Shown piece after piece: positions 23,101-35,300 of a stretch of 64,000 nt of DNA. Location: assembly GCA_027422505.1 (NCBI GenBank), contig JAPQWV010000006.1:9910501-9974500 (forward strand), read 5' to 3'. Numbering within the stretch: position 1 is the first letter of the stretch; each line of letters opens with the position of its first letter. Position numbers and translations under genes: made by a program. The DNA comes from Craterostigma plantagineum (taxonomy: Eukaryota; Streptophyta; Magnoliopsida; Lamiales; Linderniaceae). Under the pieces are notes generated by a model. The model was given only the letters and a program-made list of their open reading frames with translations, was not told the DNA's origin and did no database searches.

Positions 23101-26100
23101 GTAGCTGACGACAACTGTGTATTTCGCGTTATCGCACATATTTACAATGACGAGGACGAATGGATCACCGTAAGGAATCACGTCGCGAACGAACTCGCGG
23201 CCCACTAGGAGCGTCACTCGGCATTGTACCATGGTGAGATTGGAAATGCAGATGAATCGTATACGCTGGGAAGGGGAGCCTTGTCGAATGAACCACTGGA
23301 TGTCGATACACCGTGTGATCTGTGGGCTGTGACGACACTTTGGAACGCTGTAAATATCCTCGACGGGTACGGCAATGGGTCGAACATCAACATGCATTCA
23401 AACACAACATTGCCACTACGTGCCGGTCGGGCTGCTACTGGACCGAGCCGTACGATCGTCATGGCGCACCTTGGAGATAATTATCAGCATTATATTAGAC
23501 TTAACTTATGTCAAGAGTTTCCTATGCTCATCTTACATCCGCATTGGTTCACGAATCGTGATGGTCGAGTTGCCGGTTGGGAAAGAAGATATCAGAGTCG
23601 ATTGGATCACTGGCTGCACCTAAAATATTGTGACTATCTATTGTGCCGACCGAAAATATTTTTTTCGGCCGTGCCATGAACCGGCCCAAAAATTCGTTTG
23701 ATCGGGAATCTTTTTCAAACGATTCCGACCCGTGTTCGATAATTCATCTACGTACGAAAGATTTTTACGAGAATTTGCTTACCAGTCGTGCGAATAGACC
23801 CTTTCATTTCCCATGTGTATGTCGTCGATCAATTGCGATTTGAGTATTTTTTGTTTTTTTAGTCTGATTTGAATGTATGATTGCGATATGAAAAGTGTTG
23901 TCTGGAAAAGGACTTTGAACAAAAATTTTAATTCAAAAGGGCAAAATCATCTTTTTATCGTCCTTTAGGGACGATGAATAGTAAAAAGAAGGCGGTAAAT
24001 AGTAATCCAATTTTTTTTTTCCTTACCTCGTTTCGATCATCGAATTTCTTTGTGTATGTAATTTTCAGTATTTCGTACCGAAATTATATATAGACGTTAG
24101 TTTTTTCTTTTTAAATTAATTTAAATATCATAAGGGCAAAATCGTCTTTTTACAGTTCTTCAGGAGTGATAACAAGTAAAAAGGGGCGGTGCATAGTAAT
24201 TCCCCTCTAAATATAAACCCCAACTAGATTTTCTTTCTTGTCCTCGTCTATTTCACAGAACGTAGAAACTGCTTTTCATTTTCCTTTTGTTTTCGTTTCC
24301 CTACTAATCCACAAACTATAAGATGTTAAAGGGGTGTATCACTTTTATATTTTCCAACACGCTGAAGTCTAGTTTGGTCTTTGTTTCGTAGGTTTTGAGG
24401 ATTTGAACCCAATATGCCCACTTCATCTAAAAGATATTATATATGTATCACTTTTTTATTTCCAAAAGCAAGAAACTCATTACCTTGCAAGCGGCGATGG
24501 TATTGCATCCGCACAATGTCCTTCCATTCGTGTGATCCAAACCGTCGAAAACGCCTCCCCCGTCGCTTCTCTGAGAAGTCACAAAAGAAAAAAAAATATA
24601 AGAACAACAAAGTAAAAATTTATGTTTGCAACAATTCTAATACAAGGAAAGTCCCATTACCATGTAGAAGTTCACCGCAAGAAAATTAGGCATTTTGTTC
24701 CCAGCTGATTTATAGCACGTAGACACCATATCAGCGAGCGGAGCAGAATGCTCCTTGCAAGCCTCGCTCTCAACAGGAATCGTCGGGAAATAGTTCATCA
24801 GAATCAGCGATGAGCTCTTAGAATTCAAAGCCTTCAATTCCTTACGGTTATGGCACGAACCCTGTTGCACGCCAGGGTCCCCAGCTGTAAGACAATCATA
24901 AAAAGATAAACTTTTTTAAGTTTCCGAAAAATTCAACGTTCTTCATCAATAACGATAAAAAAACTCACTACTTACGCTCGTTTTCAAGCATATAGTTCCA
25001 CAGATATGCGATTTCTTCTGAGGCCTCTTTCGAGGGATCGGAGGTAAAAACGAGAAGCCGTCGATTACTTTGAACCATGGAGTTAACAATGGGCCAATCT
25101 TGGCCTTTCTTGGGCATTTCCTTAACTGGGAACCAATATTTGTCCAAACCAGCATCAGTAAACAGCCTCGTTAAACCCTTTGGGGCGCGAACGTAATCTT
25201 CGATTATAATAGTCACGATCTCCTTTGGATTTTGAGCCAAGAATGCTTCGATTTCTCTCAGTGTATTGATGGCGGGTCCCTAAAATTTCATAATTATTGC
25301 TGTTAAGACTGCTATTTGTTTTCGAGACAAACATTTTTGTTTTTCTTACAAAGGCTGTGAAGTTGTAGCACTGTCCCTGAAACGAATGGCAAAGCCAGAC
25401 ATCGTTCTCGAAATCGTACATGTCGAGCATTAATCCCCTCACACCATTCTACAGTGAGAGCTTAGTCAAATCAGTTTAATTACCAAATCAAGATTATTAC
25501 ACATGACTAAAGAAAGAAAGCTTATGCAGCTGTATGAACACAAAGGGCCAAGAAATATTTCACCATACCCTCAATTGATTAGTGACAGTATCTTCTTGAT
25601 TGTAGAAAGTAACTCTTTGAGGACCACTCACCAAAGGCGCATCAACGATCGAAAACGCATTGTGAGTCACCAGCCAAGTGTACTTATTAAAGGGCAGCCC
25701 ACTAATCTGTAAAAAGAACAAACCATCCTTAAAAAAAAAATCTTGAATATATATGATCAACTACAGAAATAAACCATAACTGAAGTATTACAATTGAAGT
25801 TGGTATTGTGGCTTGACCCCTTATGCAAAAAGGTTGAGTCTTTGCAAGTGAAGGGCAGCTCCCACAGTAAAGACCTGAGCCACAATCAGTGGCAGCTGAG
25901 CAAGTTTCAAGGAGCTGCAAGAAAATTGATTTCTTTGTTCTTGTAATAAATCTGCTCAAACCCACCTAGTAAATCGACGCGAAATTGCAAGAATCAGCAG
26001 AAATAAGGTACCTGACAATTCCCATTAGAGCAAGCAGTTGAAGTCGTCGACAAGAATATCAGTGATATTAGGTTTAAAAAAATGTAATATATTCTGCTTT

Positions 26101-26131
26101 TGATGCAAATATTCATGGCTCGAAGAACCAT
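20197..26131 (-). CDS. PI-PLC X-domain protein (At5g67130-like), secreted, probably GPI-anchored, 8 exons
   Basis: Eight exons on the minus strand join in frame: 26131..26012, 25914..25792, 25706..25569, 25448..25350, 25279..24976, 24884..24661, 24570..24484 and 20382..20197. All introns are GT/AG. The product is 426 residues. Residues 1..33 form a signal peptide (hydrophobic 'YYIFLNLISLIFLSTTSTA'). A Cys-rich segment follows ('CSAATDCGSGLYCGSCPSL'). The X domain has both expected histidines: His96 in 'VTHNAF' and His148 in 'LCHS', plus 'GVRGLMLDMYDF' and 'EIVTIIIEDYV'. The C-terminus has a Ser/Gly-rich linker and a hydrophobic tail 'GLFFAVIMLLPYLFLS', typical of GPI attachment. The family cleaves or binds phosphoinositide-type substrates, though the plant members' reaction is unproven. 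Intron 7 is 4.1 kb because of a MULE remnant. Met6 (26116) is an alternative start. Confidence 0.93.
20965..22230 (-). pseudogene. MULE transposase C-terminus: SWIM-like and OTU-like domains (left arm)
   Basis: On the minus strand a segment (about 22210..21950) encodes 'CGCVVRRTHELPCACELRQC', the Cys/His-rich SWIM-like motif of MULE/FAR1 transposases. It is followed at 21559..21308 by 'VADGNCGFRVIAHHIYNDED' then 'WITIRNHVANEL', the catalytic Asp/Cys start of an OTU cysteine protease domain (D-G-N-C). A further segment ends with 'HYIRLNL' and 'LHPYWF', where the OTU histidine is expected. The pieces lie in different frames with stops between, partly old introns and partly decay, so no intact product is likely. 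A transposase carrying its own deubiquitinase-type domain is an uncommon but known combination in plant MULE-derived proteins. Confidence 0.7.
22700..23679 (+). pseudogene. MULE transposase and OTU-like remnant (right arm)
   Basis: The plus strand first shows the transposase words 'YVDATWLVHKEKFVKAWTSH' and 'SLDTVWVKVHKQIQNQ', which in MULE/FAR1 proteins lie after the catalytic core. From 23005 an OTU-like segment follows, 'VADDNCVFRVIAH' and 'WITVRNHVANELAAH', then a stop (TAG) and a continuing frame to 23679. That frame ends with 'HYIRLNL' and 'LILHPHWF'. Compared with the left arm, the glycine of the D-G-N-C motif is replaced, and the SWIM-like segment is absent. It is a diverged, broken copy of the left arm in inverted orientation. 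Confidence 0.7.
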
Positions 26132-27342
26132 TAGCAGGGGAGTGTGAGGAATAGATATGTTTGCCGGGGAGAGATTAAAAAAAATTATTAATCTTTGTAG
26201 AGCGAGAGAGCGAGATTCATGTAATAAAGATTAAAGAGGGAAAGAAAGTGAAAGCTGTATTCTTTTTGCACCCATTTGGGACAAGAGACCTTACATGAGC
26301 TTGATTTGCGGGACTTGTTCTCTTATTTTAATGCGAATTATTCTTGGACACTCGGATTTTATCGGCGTACATGATGAATAAAAAATAGATATATAAATTT
26401 GGTCTTTAATTCCTAAAAATGATGTTTGATTTTTATACATCGAACATGCTCTAATTGACTATCGATGAGGTGACGGCGTTCACGTGGTGGTGCCTGGGGA
26501 ATTACTGTTGTTCTCCTCAACTGTAAACCGTGCTAGGCCAATTTTTGTCCTTCAATCATCTATGATTGCAATGTAATGATAATCATCACGTTATTAAGTT
26601 CACAATGGGCAATGTCTTCTTCTTTTTTTTCTCCTCTTTTTCCAACATTTTTCGGAAGGCAACAATTGCTGCATGAAATTCAAAATGAGTGACGCATAAT
26701 CGACGAAGTAGGTGAAACGTGTAAAAATTGCGATGAAGAATGAGGGGTTGAAACCGCAACAAAAATATTAGGTTAGGTGTACGTAAGCAACGTATGTACC
26801 TAGTTGGAAATTGTTACATGTAACGTAAGAAAAATAGGTAACAAAGTGTCAAACAACACCTACGTGAATAAATTCATTCCACGTTGCATATACACCCTTT
26901 AGGGAAAACAAAAAATCTATTCATGAATAGAAGCCGCAAAAGCGCTTGAAATTCATTCCACGTTACGGATACTCTTTTTGTTCATATTCTTTTTTATTTT
27001 TCAAGTCTTCTATATTCCACTAAATTATTAAATAATCATTATTTCATATGATTTGAATGATAAAAAATAAATAAACACACAATTTATTCATTGTTTTAGG
27101 ATAATCAAATGATATTCATATCTTGTATTTTTTGATAAGAATCATTTTTACATATTGTATAAAATGGGATAGAAAATGAGACATTAATTATGGGATAGGT
27201 GATTTGAGCGGCCACGAACAGACGAATCAAGGCCTAGAAAATCATTTCAATGAAGAGATGCTACTCCTCGTTATCCAAAAAAAAAAGTCCACATTTTTTA
27301 TCAACCTTGGAAAATTTACTGCATAATCCTACTTATCCTAAA
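26132..27342. promoter_or_regulatory. Upstream region of the PLC-X gene and spacer to copia-A
   Basis: The first ~150 bases before the start codon are purine/AT-rich and should include the 5' UTR and core promoter; no confident TATA box was placed. The remainder is AT-rich with no gene or element recognised. Confidence 0.4.
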
Positions 27343-27813
27343 TGGCGCATTAAAGACAACAAGGAAACTTCAGGTGGCTATTACTTTCAAAGGTGAGGGC
27401 GCCTGACTATGTAATGAATAAGAAGAAGACGAAAGCAAAATAGCGTCGATTTAATATGACAAAGGGGACGGCTGAATTTTCTCTTTTGTTCACAAAAGAA
27501 ATTCATATAGAGGCTCGCCTATAAATAGGCATGAGGCGAGGCAAAAGAAAGACAACCCAACACAATAGATCTTCTGTTAGTCCGTTCATTTTTATTCTCA
27601 CAGACGTAGTTGTTTTTCTACACTTCATCCTTACGAGGCATACCTATTTGTAATATCTCCATAAAGAAGTTCAACCCTCCGATCCGTGGATGTAGGTCAC
27701 TCTAACCAAATCACGTAAGTTCTTGTGTTCACTATCTAAATAATTTTTCGTCATTTTATTTATTATCATCAATTTGGGCAATTATATTATCGAGAATTTA
27801 AAATATCCTAACA
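27343..27813 (+). repeat. Copia-A 5' LTR (start approximate)
   Basis: Homologous along its length to 63381..63852 with many point differences, implying an old insertion. It ends CCTAACA directly before the tRNA-primer-like site. Confidence 0.8.
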
Positions 27814-27856
27814 AATTAGTATCAGAGCCAACTTTTCAATTTATCTTTAGCCACCA

Positions 27857-28360
27857 TGACGATAACAAAAATGTCAATTGAGAAGTTCGACAGAAATGTC
27901 TTGCGAGTCTCGAGATGAAGGCGATACTCATTCAAGACGGTTGTGAGGTTGTGCTTGATGGAGAAAAGAAGAAACCAGCAGAAATAAAAGTCGCAATTTA
28001 AAGAACTGGACAAAAGAAGTTGGCACATAGATGACGGCCATGGGTATGTGGAATAAGTTAAAAGCTCTCTACGTGAAAAGACTAAGGAGAATTAGCTTAA
28101 ACTAGAAGTTATACAATATGAAAATGATGAAAGGTATTTCTATTCACTCGCATCTCGATAACTTCGATTTAACCGTTATCGATTTGGCAAACGTAGATGT
28201 CAAAGTGACTAACGAAAATCAGACCATAATATTGTGTTATCTTTCCTCGTCTGTAAAGCATTTCCGTGACACTATTACATACGAAAAAGATATGCTATCA
28301 TATCTAGTGCCAAATCCGCAATACAATCGAAAGACGGATAGACATGGATCATGAGAAACA
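27857..28360 (+). pseudogene. Copia-A gag (UBN2-type) remnant
   Basis: Opens with 'MTITKMSIEKFD', the usual start of Tnt1-type gag (x-KF-G). It continues across frameshifts to a segment equivalent to 'HIDEFNKLVLDLENIDIKLEDEDQ' (here 'HLDNFDLTVIDLANVDVKVT') and 'LPKSY..FRDTITYEKD'. Gag forms the particle shell. Stops and frame changes make it non-functional. Confidence 0.8.
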
Positions 28361-28559
28361 AAAGGTAGTCAGACAGAAGGTCTATTTGCACGGGGAAGAC
28401 CAAAACATTGAGATGCTGAAAGTAATATATGTAAGGAAAGGTCAAAATCCAAGTATAGAAATAAAGAGAAAAATAATCAACAATATAATTAACCCACCAA
28501 AGCTAGTAGCTGCAGATGAAAGCGATGAAACTATTTTTGTAGCAACTGCAAACATTATT

Positions 28560-29640
28560 AGTTCTGATAATGAATGGATCTTAGATACGGATTGTTCTTA
28601 CCACATAAGTCGATCAGAACTGTTTTTCCACATGAAATTTCGTTGGTGGATACATAATAATGGAAAATGATGATTTGTGTAAAGTTATTGGTAAAGCTAC
28701 AATTCCGATCAGATGTTCGAGGAAATCATTTGAACACTAGCAGAGGTCAGACACGTTCCAGATATGAAGAGAAATCTTATCTCTTTAGGCACACTTGATA
28801 CTCAAGGGTGCAACCTCTCAGGTGACGGTGGATTTTGGAAGTTCGCCATAGGTGCCCTTGTCGTGATGGAAGCTTGTAGGTCTGAAAATTTGTATATTTC
28901 CTCGAAAGTTAATACCACAAGATTATGGCATACGCGACTTGGACACATGGGAGAACAATGCTTGATGTTACGTAAGTGGGGCCTACTATGCGGTCAATAT
29001 ATTAGTAAAATGGACTTCTGCAAAAATTTTATTTGGGAAGCAGAAATGAGTCAGCTTCAATTAGCCAGCTATCCACAAGAATAAAGGTAGTTTGGACTTT
29101 ATTCATTTTGATGTATGGAGTCATTCTCGTGTTCCATCGAAAGGTGGTGCAAGATACATGTTGACTTGATTTTTCAAGGAAAGTCTGGGTCTACTTTCTT
29201 AAGCAGAAGAGTGATGTTTTCCTAACGTTTAAAAAGGAAAGCTTTGATGAAAAGCAAACAGGAAAACAAATTAAGCGGCTGAAGCGAGTTCAACGAATTT
29301 TGCGAAAATGAAGGAACTGCTTGACATCAAGCTGTTCGAATTACGCCTCAATGAAATGGTGTGCCGAGCACATGAACCGGACGCTTTTAGAGAGAGCTTG
29401 ATGTATGATCTCTAACGTTGGGTTGACAAATGAGTTTTTGGACGGAAGCTATCGCCGGAGCATGTTATATTGTAAATCGCTCCCCATGTTCTCCGATAAA
29501 TTTCAACACTCGGGAAGAAGTATGGTCATGTACTCCTGTTGGTTACTCCAATCTAAGAATATTTTGGTGCCCAACTTATATTCACGTAAACGAGAGAAAG
29601 TTAGAGCCTAGAGCTTAGAAGTGTATTTTTCTCGGTTACG
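28560..29640 (+). pseudogene. Copia-A protease, GAG-pre-integrase and integrase remnants
   Basis: A protease-like 'EWILDTDCSYHIS' is present, with the catalytic D-S-G replaced by D-T-D. Then come 'MKRNLISLGTLDTQGC', 'RLWHTRLGHMGEQ' (pre-integrase) and an integrase part with 'HFDVW', 'SRVPSKGGARY' and 'FWTEAIAGACYIVNRSP'. It ends with 'LRIFWCPTYIHVN' and 'KLEPRA'. The order matches Tnt1-94-type polyproteins. Several frameshifts and stops are present. An acidic linker leads to the CACTA insertion at 29957. Confidence 0.85.
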
Positions 29641-30222
29641 CTTAGGAGGATATAGATTATATAATCCTAATTCCAAGTCGCCCAAATTCGTAATTAATAG
29701 AGATGTTACATTTGACGAGTCTTTTATGTTATATCCTTCAAAATAGCCTATTAACCTTTCTAATAAAGAAGAAAATGATAGTGTAGAGAACGATGTGAAG
29801 CTCGAGATCAACAAAGATCCTTTAGATGACACTGCGATGAGTTCAACAGATCAAGATGATGAGCTAGAACCAGAACATGGTTCAAATCCAGTTGAAGATG
29901 AAAGCTCTGAGCAGATTCCTATAGCAATGATATACAGAGATGGATGATTCGACTGTCACTACAAAAAAAGACGCGTTTAGCGACTACAATTACTGACCAC
30001 AAATATGTTAGTCGAAAGAATAAAAAAATACCGATTAAAGTTGGAATTTTACGACTAAGCTGTGTAGTCGCAAGGCCGACTGCAAAAGATGGTCACAAAA
30101 GTACAACATTGTAGTCGCTACTACTATTTCCGACTAGAAATCAGACTACAACTATAGTCGGAACGTTCGACTAGCAATTGTTGTCTCTATGGATAGAGAA
30201 TTAGTCACAATTTTAATGTTAC

Positions 30223-30572
30223 TGTTAGGTCCTAATTAATCAACTCTATGATCATAGGCATGAATTCTAAAGGAATCGATAAGAATTGCATAGAATGAGA
30301 TTTCGATCGAAAACCTTCTTGGAGAGCTTTTGAGAGAATCTCGAGTAGTGAGAGAAGATATTTTTGTTTCTCTCTCTAGAAATCGAATTGCAAGCCTTTT
30401 GGATCAAATTCTAAAATCTTCTCTATTAGCTCAATGTTTGTACATCTATTTATACCAAACAAGCTTGGTATAAATTACAAACTAAGTCCTAAACTAAGGA
30501 CAACTATACATCAAGTCCCTAATTACAAGGACAGGTAATTATATCAATGCACAATTAAAATCGTATTCTACA
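30223..30572 (-). repeat. Copia-B LTR (3' LTR of the minus-strand element)
   Basis: A 350-bp repeat nearly identical by eye to 54263..54619 over most of its length (few substitutions and a short indel near the end). This suggests a younger insertion than copia-A. Confidence 0.93.
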
Positions 30573-30653
30573 ATCTCCCCCTTGTGCTTGATTTCTTTTC
30601 CATGCCGTCTGTCCTCGTCGAGCGTAGTATGACCTGCGCAAGCCCAGCGCATG

Positions 30654-32329
30654 CTAAAAGTTCCTGAGCGTGTTCCTTAGCTCCAGACGCTCCTCGATAT
30701 CATCTAATAGTTCCATTAGGAGAGACTGTTTTCTCACGAACCGGTGGATCCTCAGCATCGTCTCTCTATTGATTTCTTCTAACCTCTGCTCTATATTTCT
30801 CCTGATGACCTTGAGCGTCCCATCACAGAATTTGTGTATCTCAGTCCTCGGCATCATCCTAGTCTTCTTCACGATTGGATAGTTGTAGGTGACGCCTAGG
30901 ACTGAGCTGATGTGCACGTGATTATTGGGAAGCCCTTCGACCCAAGTCCTTTGTTGAGTGGAGCGGTCATGTTGACCTTCTTCATGTTGCTCTACAGAGC
31001 CATCTGAAGGTTGTGTGCGGCGAAGTACTTGATTTGGCACATCATGAACCGATAGAGTCCCTTGGGTCCTTATTTCTTTACGAAGCCTTGAGGACCCTTG
31101 TACTTCTCTACGTAGAACAGGTAGAGACGGTACACCTCCTCGTGAGGAAGGTAGGGTAGGTCACTTTCGCTGAGTTCATCTCGAGTTCTGTCCACTCTCT
31201 CGATTACATAGAACGGTGTTGGAAGGCCTCCTTTGGCGCAGTAGACACTTAGTAGCTGGCAGCTGGGAGATAGACTCTTATAATGGTTCCTTGCTTGTGC
31301 TTTAGTCATCTTCATCCTCACATCCGGTCCGAGATGGGTTAGCATCCAGAGATATGCCATTCTCTTTTGCTGATCCCAGTGAGAAACCCCTCTCAGCTCA
31401 ACCTCGATCGGCTTCTTGACTTTGTCCGGTGACCTCCAAATATTTTCAGGGACTTATTCAAGGAAAGGTATATCTATTGGAATATTCTCCCACGGCATGT
31501 CGATCCGAACGGTCCCTGGCATTTGTCTTGTGGGGGAACCGCTCGTTGTGTGATCAGTTCTGAAAGCCCTGTGGGATCTTGTTCATGGTTTCCACCTTCC
31601 TGAAGTTCGTCGTCTTCTATCAACACGAGGTCCACCGAAGCTTGTTGCAAAATTTGTCGAACTTCCTTAAGCCGTTGTACTTGATGCTCCTCGGGCATAT
31701 AATGGGTCGCTCATTGTCCTTCGAATATCAGTTTGTCGAGGAACTCATGTGGATTGATGCCATATCCTGAATGGCCCGGTTGATCTCGAGCTACAGAGGG
31801 AGTAGCTTGGGTTTGCGCTAGTGCTACGAGCACGCCTGCCTTGGGCTGTGCTACTTGTTGAAGAACCTCCTCAATGGGCTCGAGCACGCCTACATGGATG
31901 GACACTTCCACTTGGAGTGTTTCCGTTGGGGTCTCTTGTTCCAACTCTTCTGCCACAACATCAATCAATGTGGCATCGTCGTCAGGGATTTGCACATCCT
32001 GAGTTGGAGGCTCCTGCTCAGGGGAGGTCGAGGATGAGACCGAAGTCATTCTTGTTCATATTTATGTGCCTCGTCCCTATCACCGTTGTGAAGCTGTATG
32101 TCCCTTCAATAACGTGGCTCTTGATCATCCCCCAAAATTGTTGAAGGTAGACCATAGGCACTGAGGCCGTCACCGTCAGAGCATGCCACAGGGGATGGCC
32201 TTGTAGTATAGACACCATAATCTCGTCAGGACACCGAAAGGACATCATATCGAGCTGAAAATTAGTGTCTTGGACACTGAGGTACAGGGCCTTTTCGTAG
32301 ATGTGATTGTACGTAGGATGGTGATCCAT
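30654..32329 (-). pseudogene. Copia-B extra 3' ORF (retroelement-associated, env-position)
   Basis: Starting at 32329 the minus strand reads 'MSFRCPDEIMVSILQGHPLW', then 'SVPMVYLQQFWGMIK' and 'FGLILDLP'. This resembles an uncharacterised domain found in many plant Ty1/copia polyproteins (pattern LQxHPL...SVPxxYxxQFW). A Pro/Glu-rich linker and further segments with 'MAYLWMLTHLGPDVRMKMTK' and 'PHEEVYRLYLFYVEKYKGPQG' continue to 30654 in changing frames. It sits downstream of RNase H, the position called env-like in SIRE-type elements, but no signal peptide or membrane segment is seen. Function is unknown. Frame changes make it a pseudogene. Confidence 0.65.
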
Positions 32330-32339
32330 CTAAAATACA

Positions 32340-35300
32340 CATAAGAAATGTAAATCATTAGTTCAGGAATTGTAATTTGAGTCGAATTTTGAATTTATCA
32401 AACCATAATGATGAATCGTGTCATAGCATGTTTGAATAAATTCGTAATTGAAATCATGAAATTTGCACATAAATCATACGAAGTGAATATTGAAGAAATA
32501 ATTCAATTGCGACATAAGTATGGTGGTCTTATTGAGGTTCAATCGAAATTTTTCTAAGTGTTTAAGCATTGTTCACTCCGTGCTATTTGTCGCGCGAGAA
32601 TTAAAGTTCAATTGAATTTCCTTAGTGCAAATTTCAAATGCAATTCTCCGTTTTAATTTGCGATCGAAAAATTTTATGCGCTATTGAAAGCTACAGTGAA
32701 AAGGACTTAGAAACTTTCTAAGTTTTTGAACTTAAGATACGGTACTGTAGCCGAGAAATTTTACGATCGAGAAAAATTTCCGTGTGAATTTACGATCGAA
32801 AAATTGAAATTTCTGAGTAATTTACTGTCGAGAAACTTTATGCGCGTGAATAAAATTTTTCGCAGTGAAAATTATCGAGCGAGAATGTATTTCGATTTAA
32901 AAATAGTTTTTCGCTATGAAATTTTACGATTGAGAAAATTGACAGCGAGAAACTTGGTGACTCACCGAGAAAATTTTCGATCGATAAAAATCGTTAATGT
33001 GCATGTTTGCGATCGAGAAATTTTATCGTCGAAAAATTAATTTTATCGCCGCTAGAATTTTCGATCAAAAATGAAATTGAAATCGAAATTACTATTTGCG
33101 ATTGTAAGTTTTGCGCTCGAAACTTAATTACATCTATTTGAACTATTCCGCACAGTAATCTTTTCGCTCGCATAAAATCAAGATTCGATTTCTCGATTTT
33201 AAGTATAATTCGACTTATGTTATTTATTTTATCGATTTAAGTCAGGAATTTAGCGATCGAAAAACTTTACAATGCAAACAATAACCCAATCAAATTAAAA
33301 TGCAATTGACACTGTTTGCAAGCGAGAAAGTTCTTCGACGCCTTCAAACATTTAAAACTCAGTTCAGTCTAACTCTCAATCGATCCTTAAGAACGCAGAT
33401 AATCGAAGAATAGACCCCTAGAATGATTTAAAACACCGTAACTATCTTGAGTGCAGATTATAGCCCAGATTTTACTCATAAAATGATCGAAAAACACTGC
33501 AAAGTAGCACTCGAGTCTCCATATTCTGAACAAACGAGAAATTTGCACAGAATCATGCGAAAGATTACAGAATATAGATGCAAATGAAGTTTAAACGCAC
33601 GATAATCCCTAAAAGAAGTCAAATCTACCTTCTAAAGACGAAAATCAGAGGAAAATCGAAAGATTTGAAGGGTTTTGACGTTCGTCTTTTGAGAGAAAAA
33701 GTTTTTCGCACGAGAATTTTGACTGTTGAATTTTGCGATTGAGGGTTTTAGCGTGTAGTTAGGGATTTTCATCTTCAAGATTAAGTACTTTAATGGACTG
33801 ATTAGACGTTTTAGACACTTAAGAATTTCTAGGCCCGTTATTTGCGATCGAGAAACTTACGACCGAGAAATTTTCTATGGTTACTGTTTAATTTTCCTCG
33901 CGACGAATTTCGATCGAGAAATTTCATTTGGTTCCTAATTTTCGCTCGTTAGTATGCAAAAGAAAATTACAACTTGGTCCCAAATAAATTTTCGCTCGAG
34001 AATATGTAAGAGAAAATTACGAATTTTGCCTAAATTTCTCGATAACAAGGTTCTCTGTGTTTTCAGATTGATCCAAAGTTTTCGAGTATATCACATAATT
34101 GCTCCCCCTTTGTATGAAAATAAATGCAATTAACTCCCTGTAATTCTGATTGATGACATCTGGCTCCGTCTTCACATTTTATAGATCTGCAAGGCTTAAA
34201 GCAACAGATGTCGAAAATATTAGAGTTAATTTTGGAACCAATTATTTTTATTTTATTTGATTCCCTTGAAAAATATTTGAGATAAATTGGTTAAAATAAA
34301 AATCATAAACACGTTGATGATCCAAATATTTAACCAACCAAAATTTAAACCAATGTCGTGTGCACCAAATCCTGTAAATTCATGAAGTCCTTCTCATTGA
34401 GGTGCGTGGTACGGGAAAATTTAGATCGATTCTTGCAACACTTAGAGAAGAATCATCAAAAATATTTGGAGCTCAAGACATAAATTTTGTATATGATCCC
34501 CCCTCAAATAATGCATCTCAATTGATTCATCAAATAAGCATATAAATCAATCAAATAGACACTTTCTAAAAACACGTGATTTATCAAGATTAGCCTAGAT
34601 ACATGTTCTCCTATACATGTAACTGTGATTTTGCGCAAGGGTATGAACAAGAACAAGTATTCGCATTTTTATCAATTCAATTCGAATGCAAATATTGCGT
34701 GTCAAAATGTGCAATTAAAACTATATTATTATTATATATTTTTTTATTATTTTTTATGTATATTAATATTATTAATACTATGGGGTCAGATTATTTTGCT
34801 ACGATCATTGTCACGCCTAATAATTCATACGACATTTGAAAGATTAAATGCCGTGAAGCCATGTCAGCAAACTAAGGTCCTAGGTTCAACGTATGATTCC
34901 ATTTCGACAACTCTCACTAGGTTCGCTCTAGTACTCTTTTAATTTTGACTAGGGATTTTATATTTATATCGCTCAAGTCAACACATGTCATATTAAGTCA
35001 AAATACCTGTGATCGAGGCACTTTTAATCATTTTCCCTTTGCAAGAGACCGTCGATTTGGAATCAAAGGGACTTTGAGGGATTTTAATTTGCCTCTGACT
35101 TTGAAGGAAAGGATAATGTTTGGGAAAAATAGGCTTTATGTCATCTTTCGTTTCTTTGTCGTTCTCCTTTTCTCCGGCATTTTTCTCTTTCGTCTTTTCA
35201 TTCTCAACCTTTATTTTTTTTATCGTCTGCACTTGCTCAAGCTGAAGCATCGCTTCTCTACGAGGCTGAGAGATTATCTAGGCGAAGTTCTTCTTGTTCG

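Larger units (their letters stand above)
20440..24320. mobile_element. Folded-back MULE remnant in intron 7 of the PLC-X gene
   Basis: The left (about 20560..22530) and right (about 22545..24210) halves are diverged reverse complements. Matched landmarks are 'AAAATTCGTTTGATCGGGA', 'GAGAATTTGCTTA.CAGTCGTGCGAATAGACCC', the OTU-coding segments, and outer blocks 'GACAACACTTTCCATATCGCAATCATACAT' type. The left half has an extra ~650 bp (about 21570..22220) carrying the SWIM-like segment; the right half has a ~100-bp local duplication near 22560..22750. The ends are approximate and no target duplication was identified. Being wholly intronic, it should be removed by splicing if the 5' and 3' sites at 24483 and 20383 still work. 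Confidence 0.8.

Noticed and set aside
20383..24483. Two separate genes instead of one PLC-X gene with a 4.1-kb intron
   Set aside because: The 3' exon continues the frame exactly, supplies the family's Cys-containing 'GSCK' segment and GPI tail, and has a proper acceptor; the gap is accounted for by the MULE remnant.
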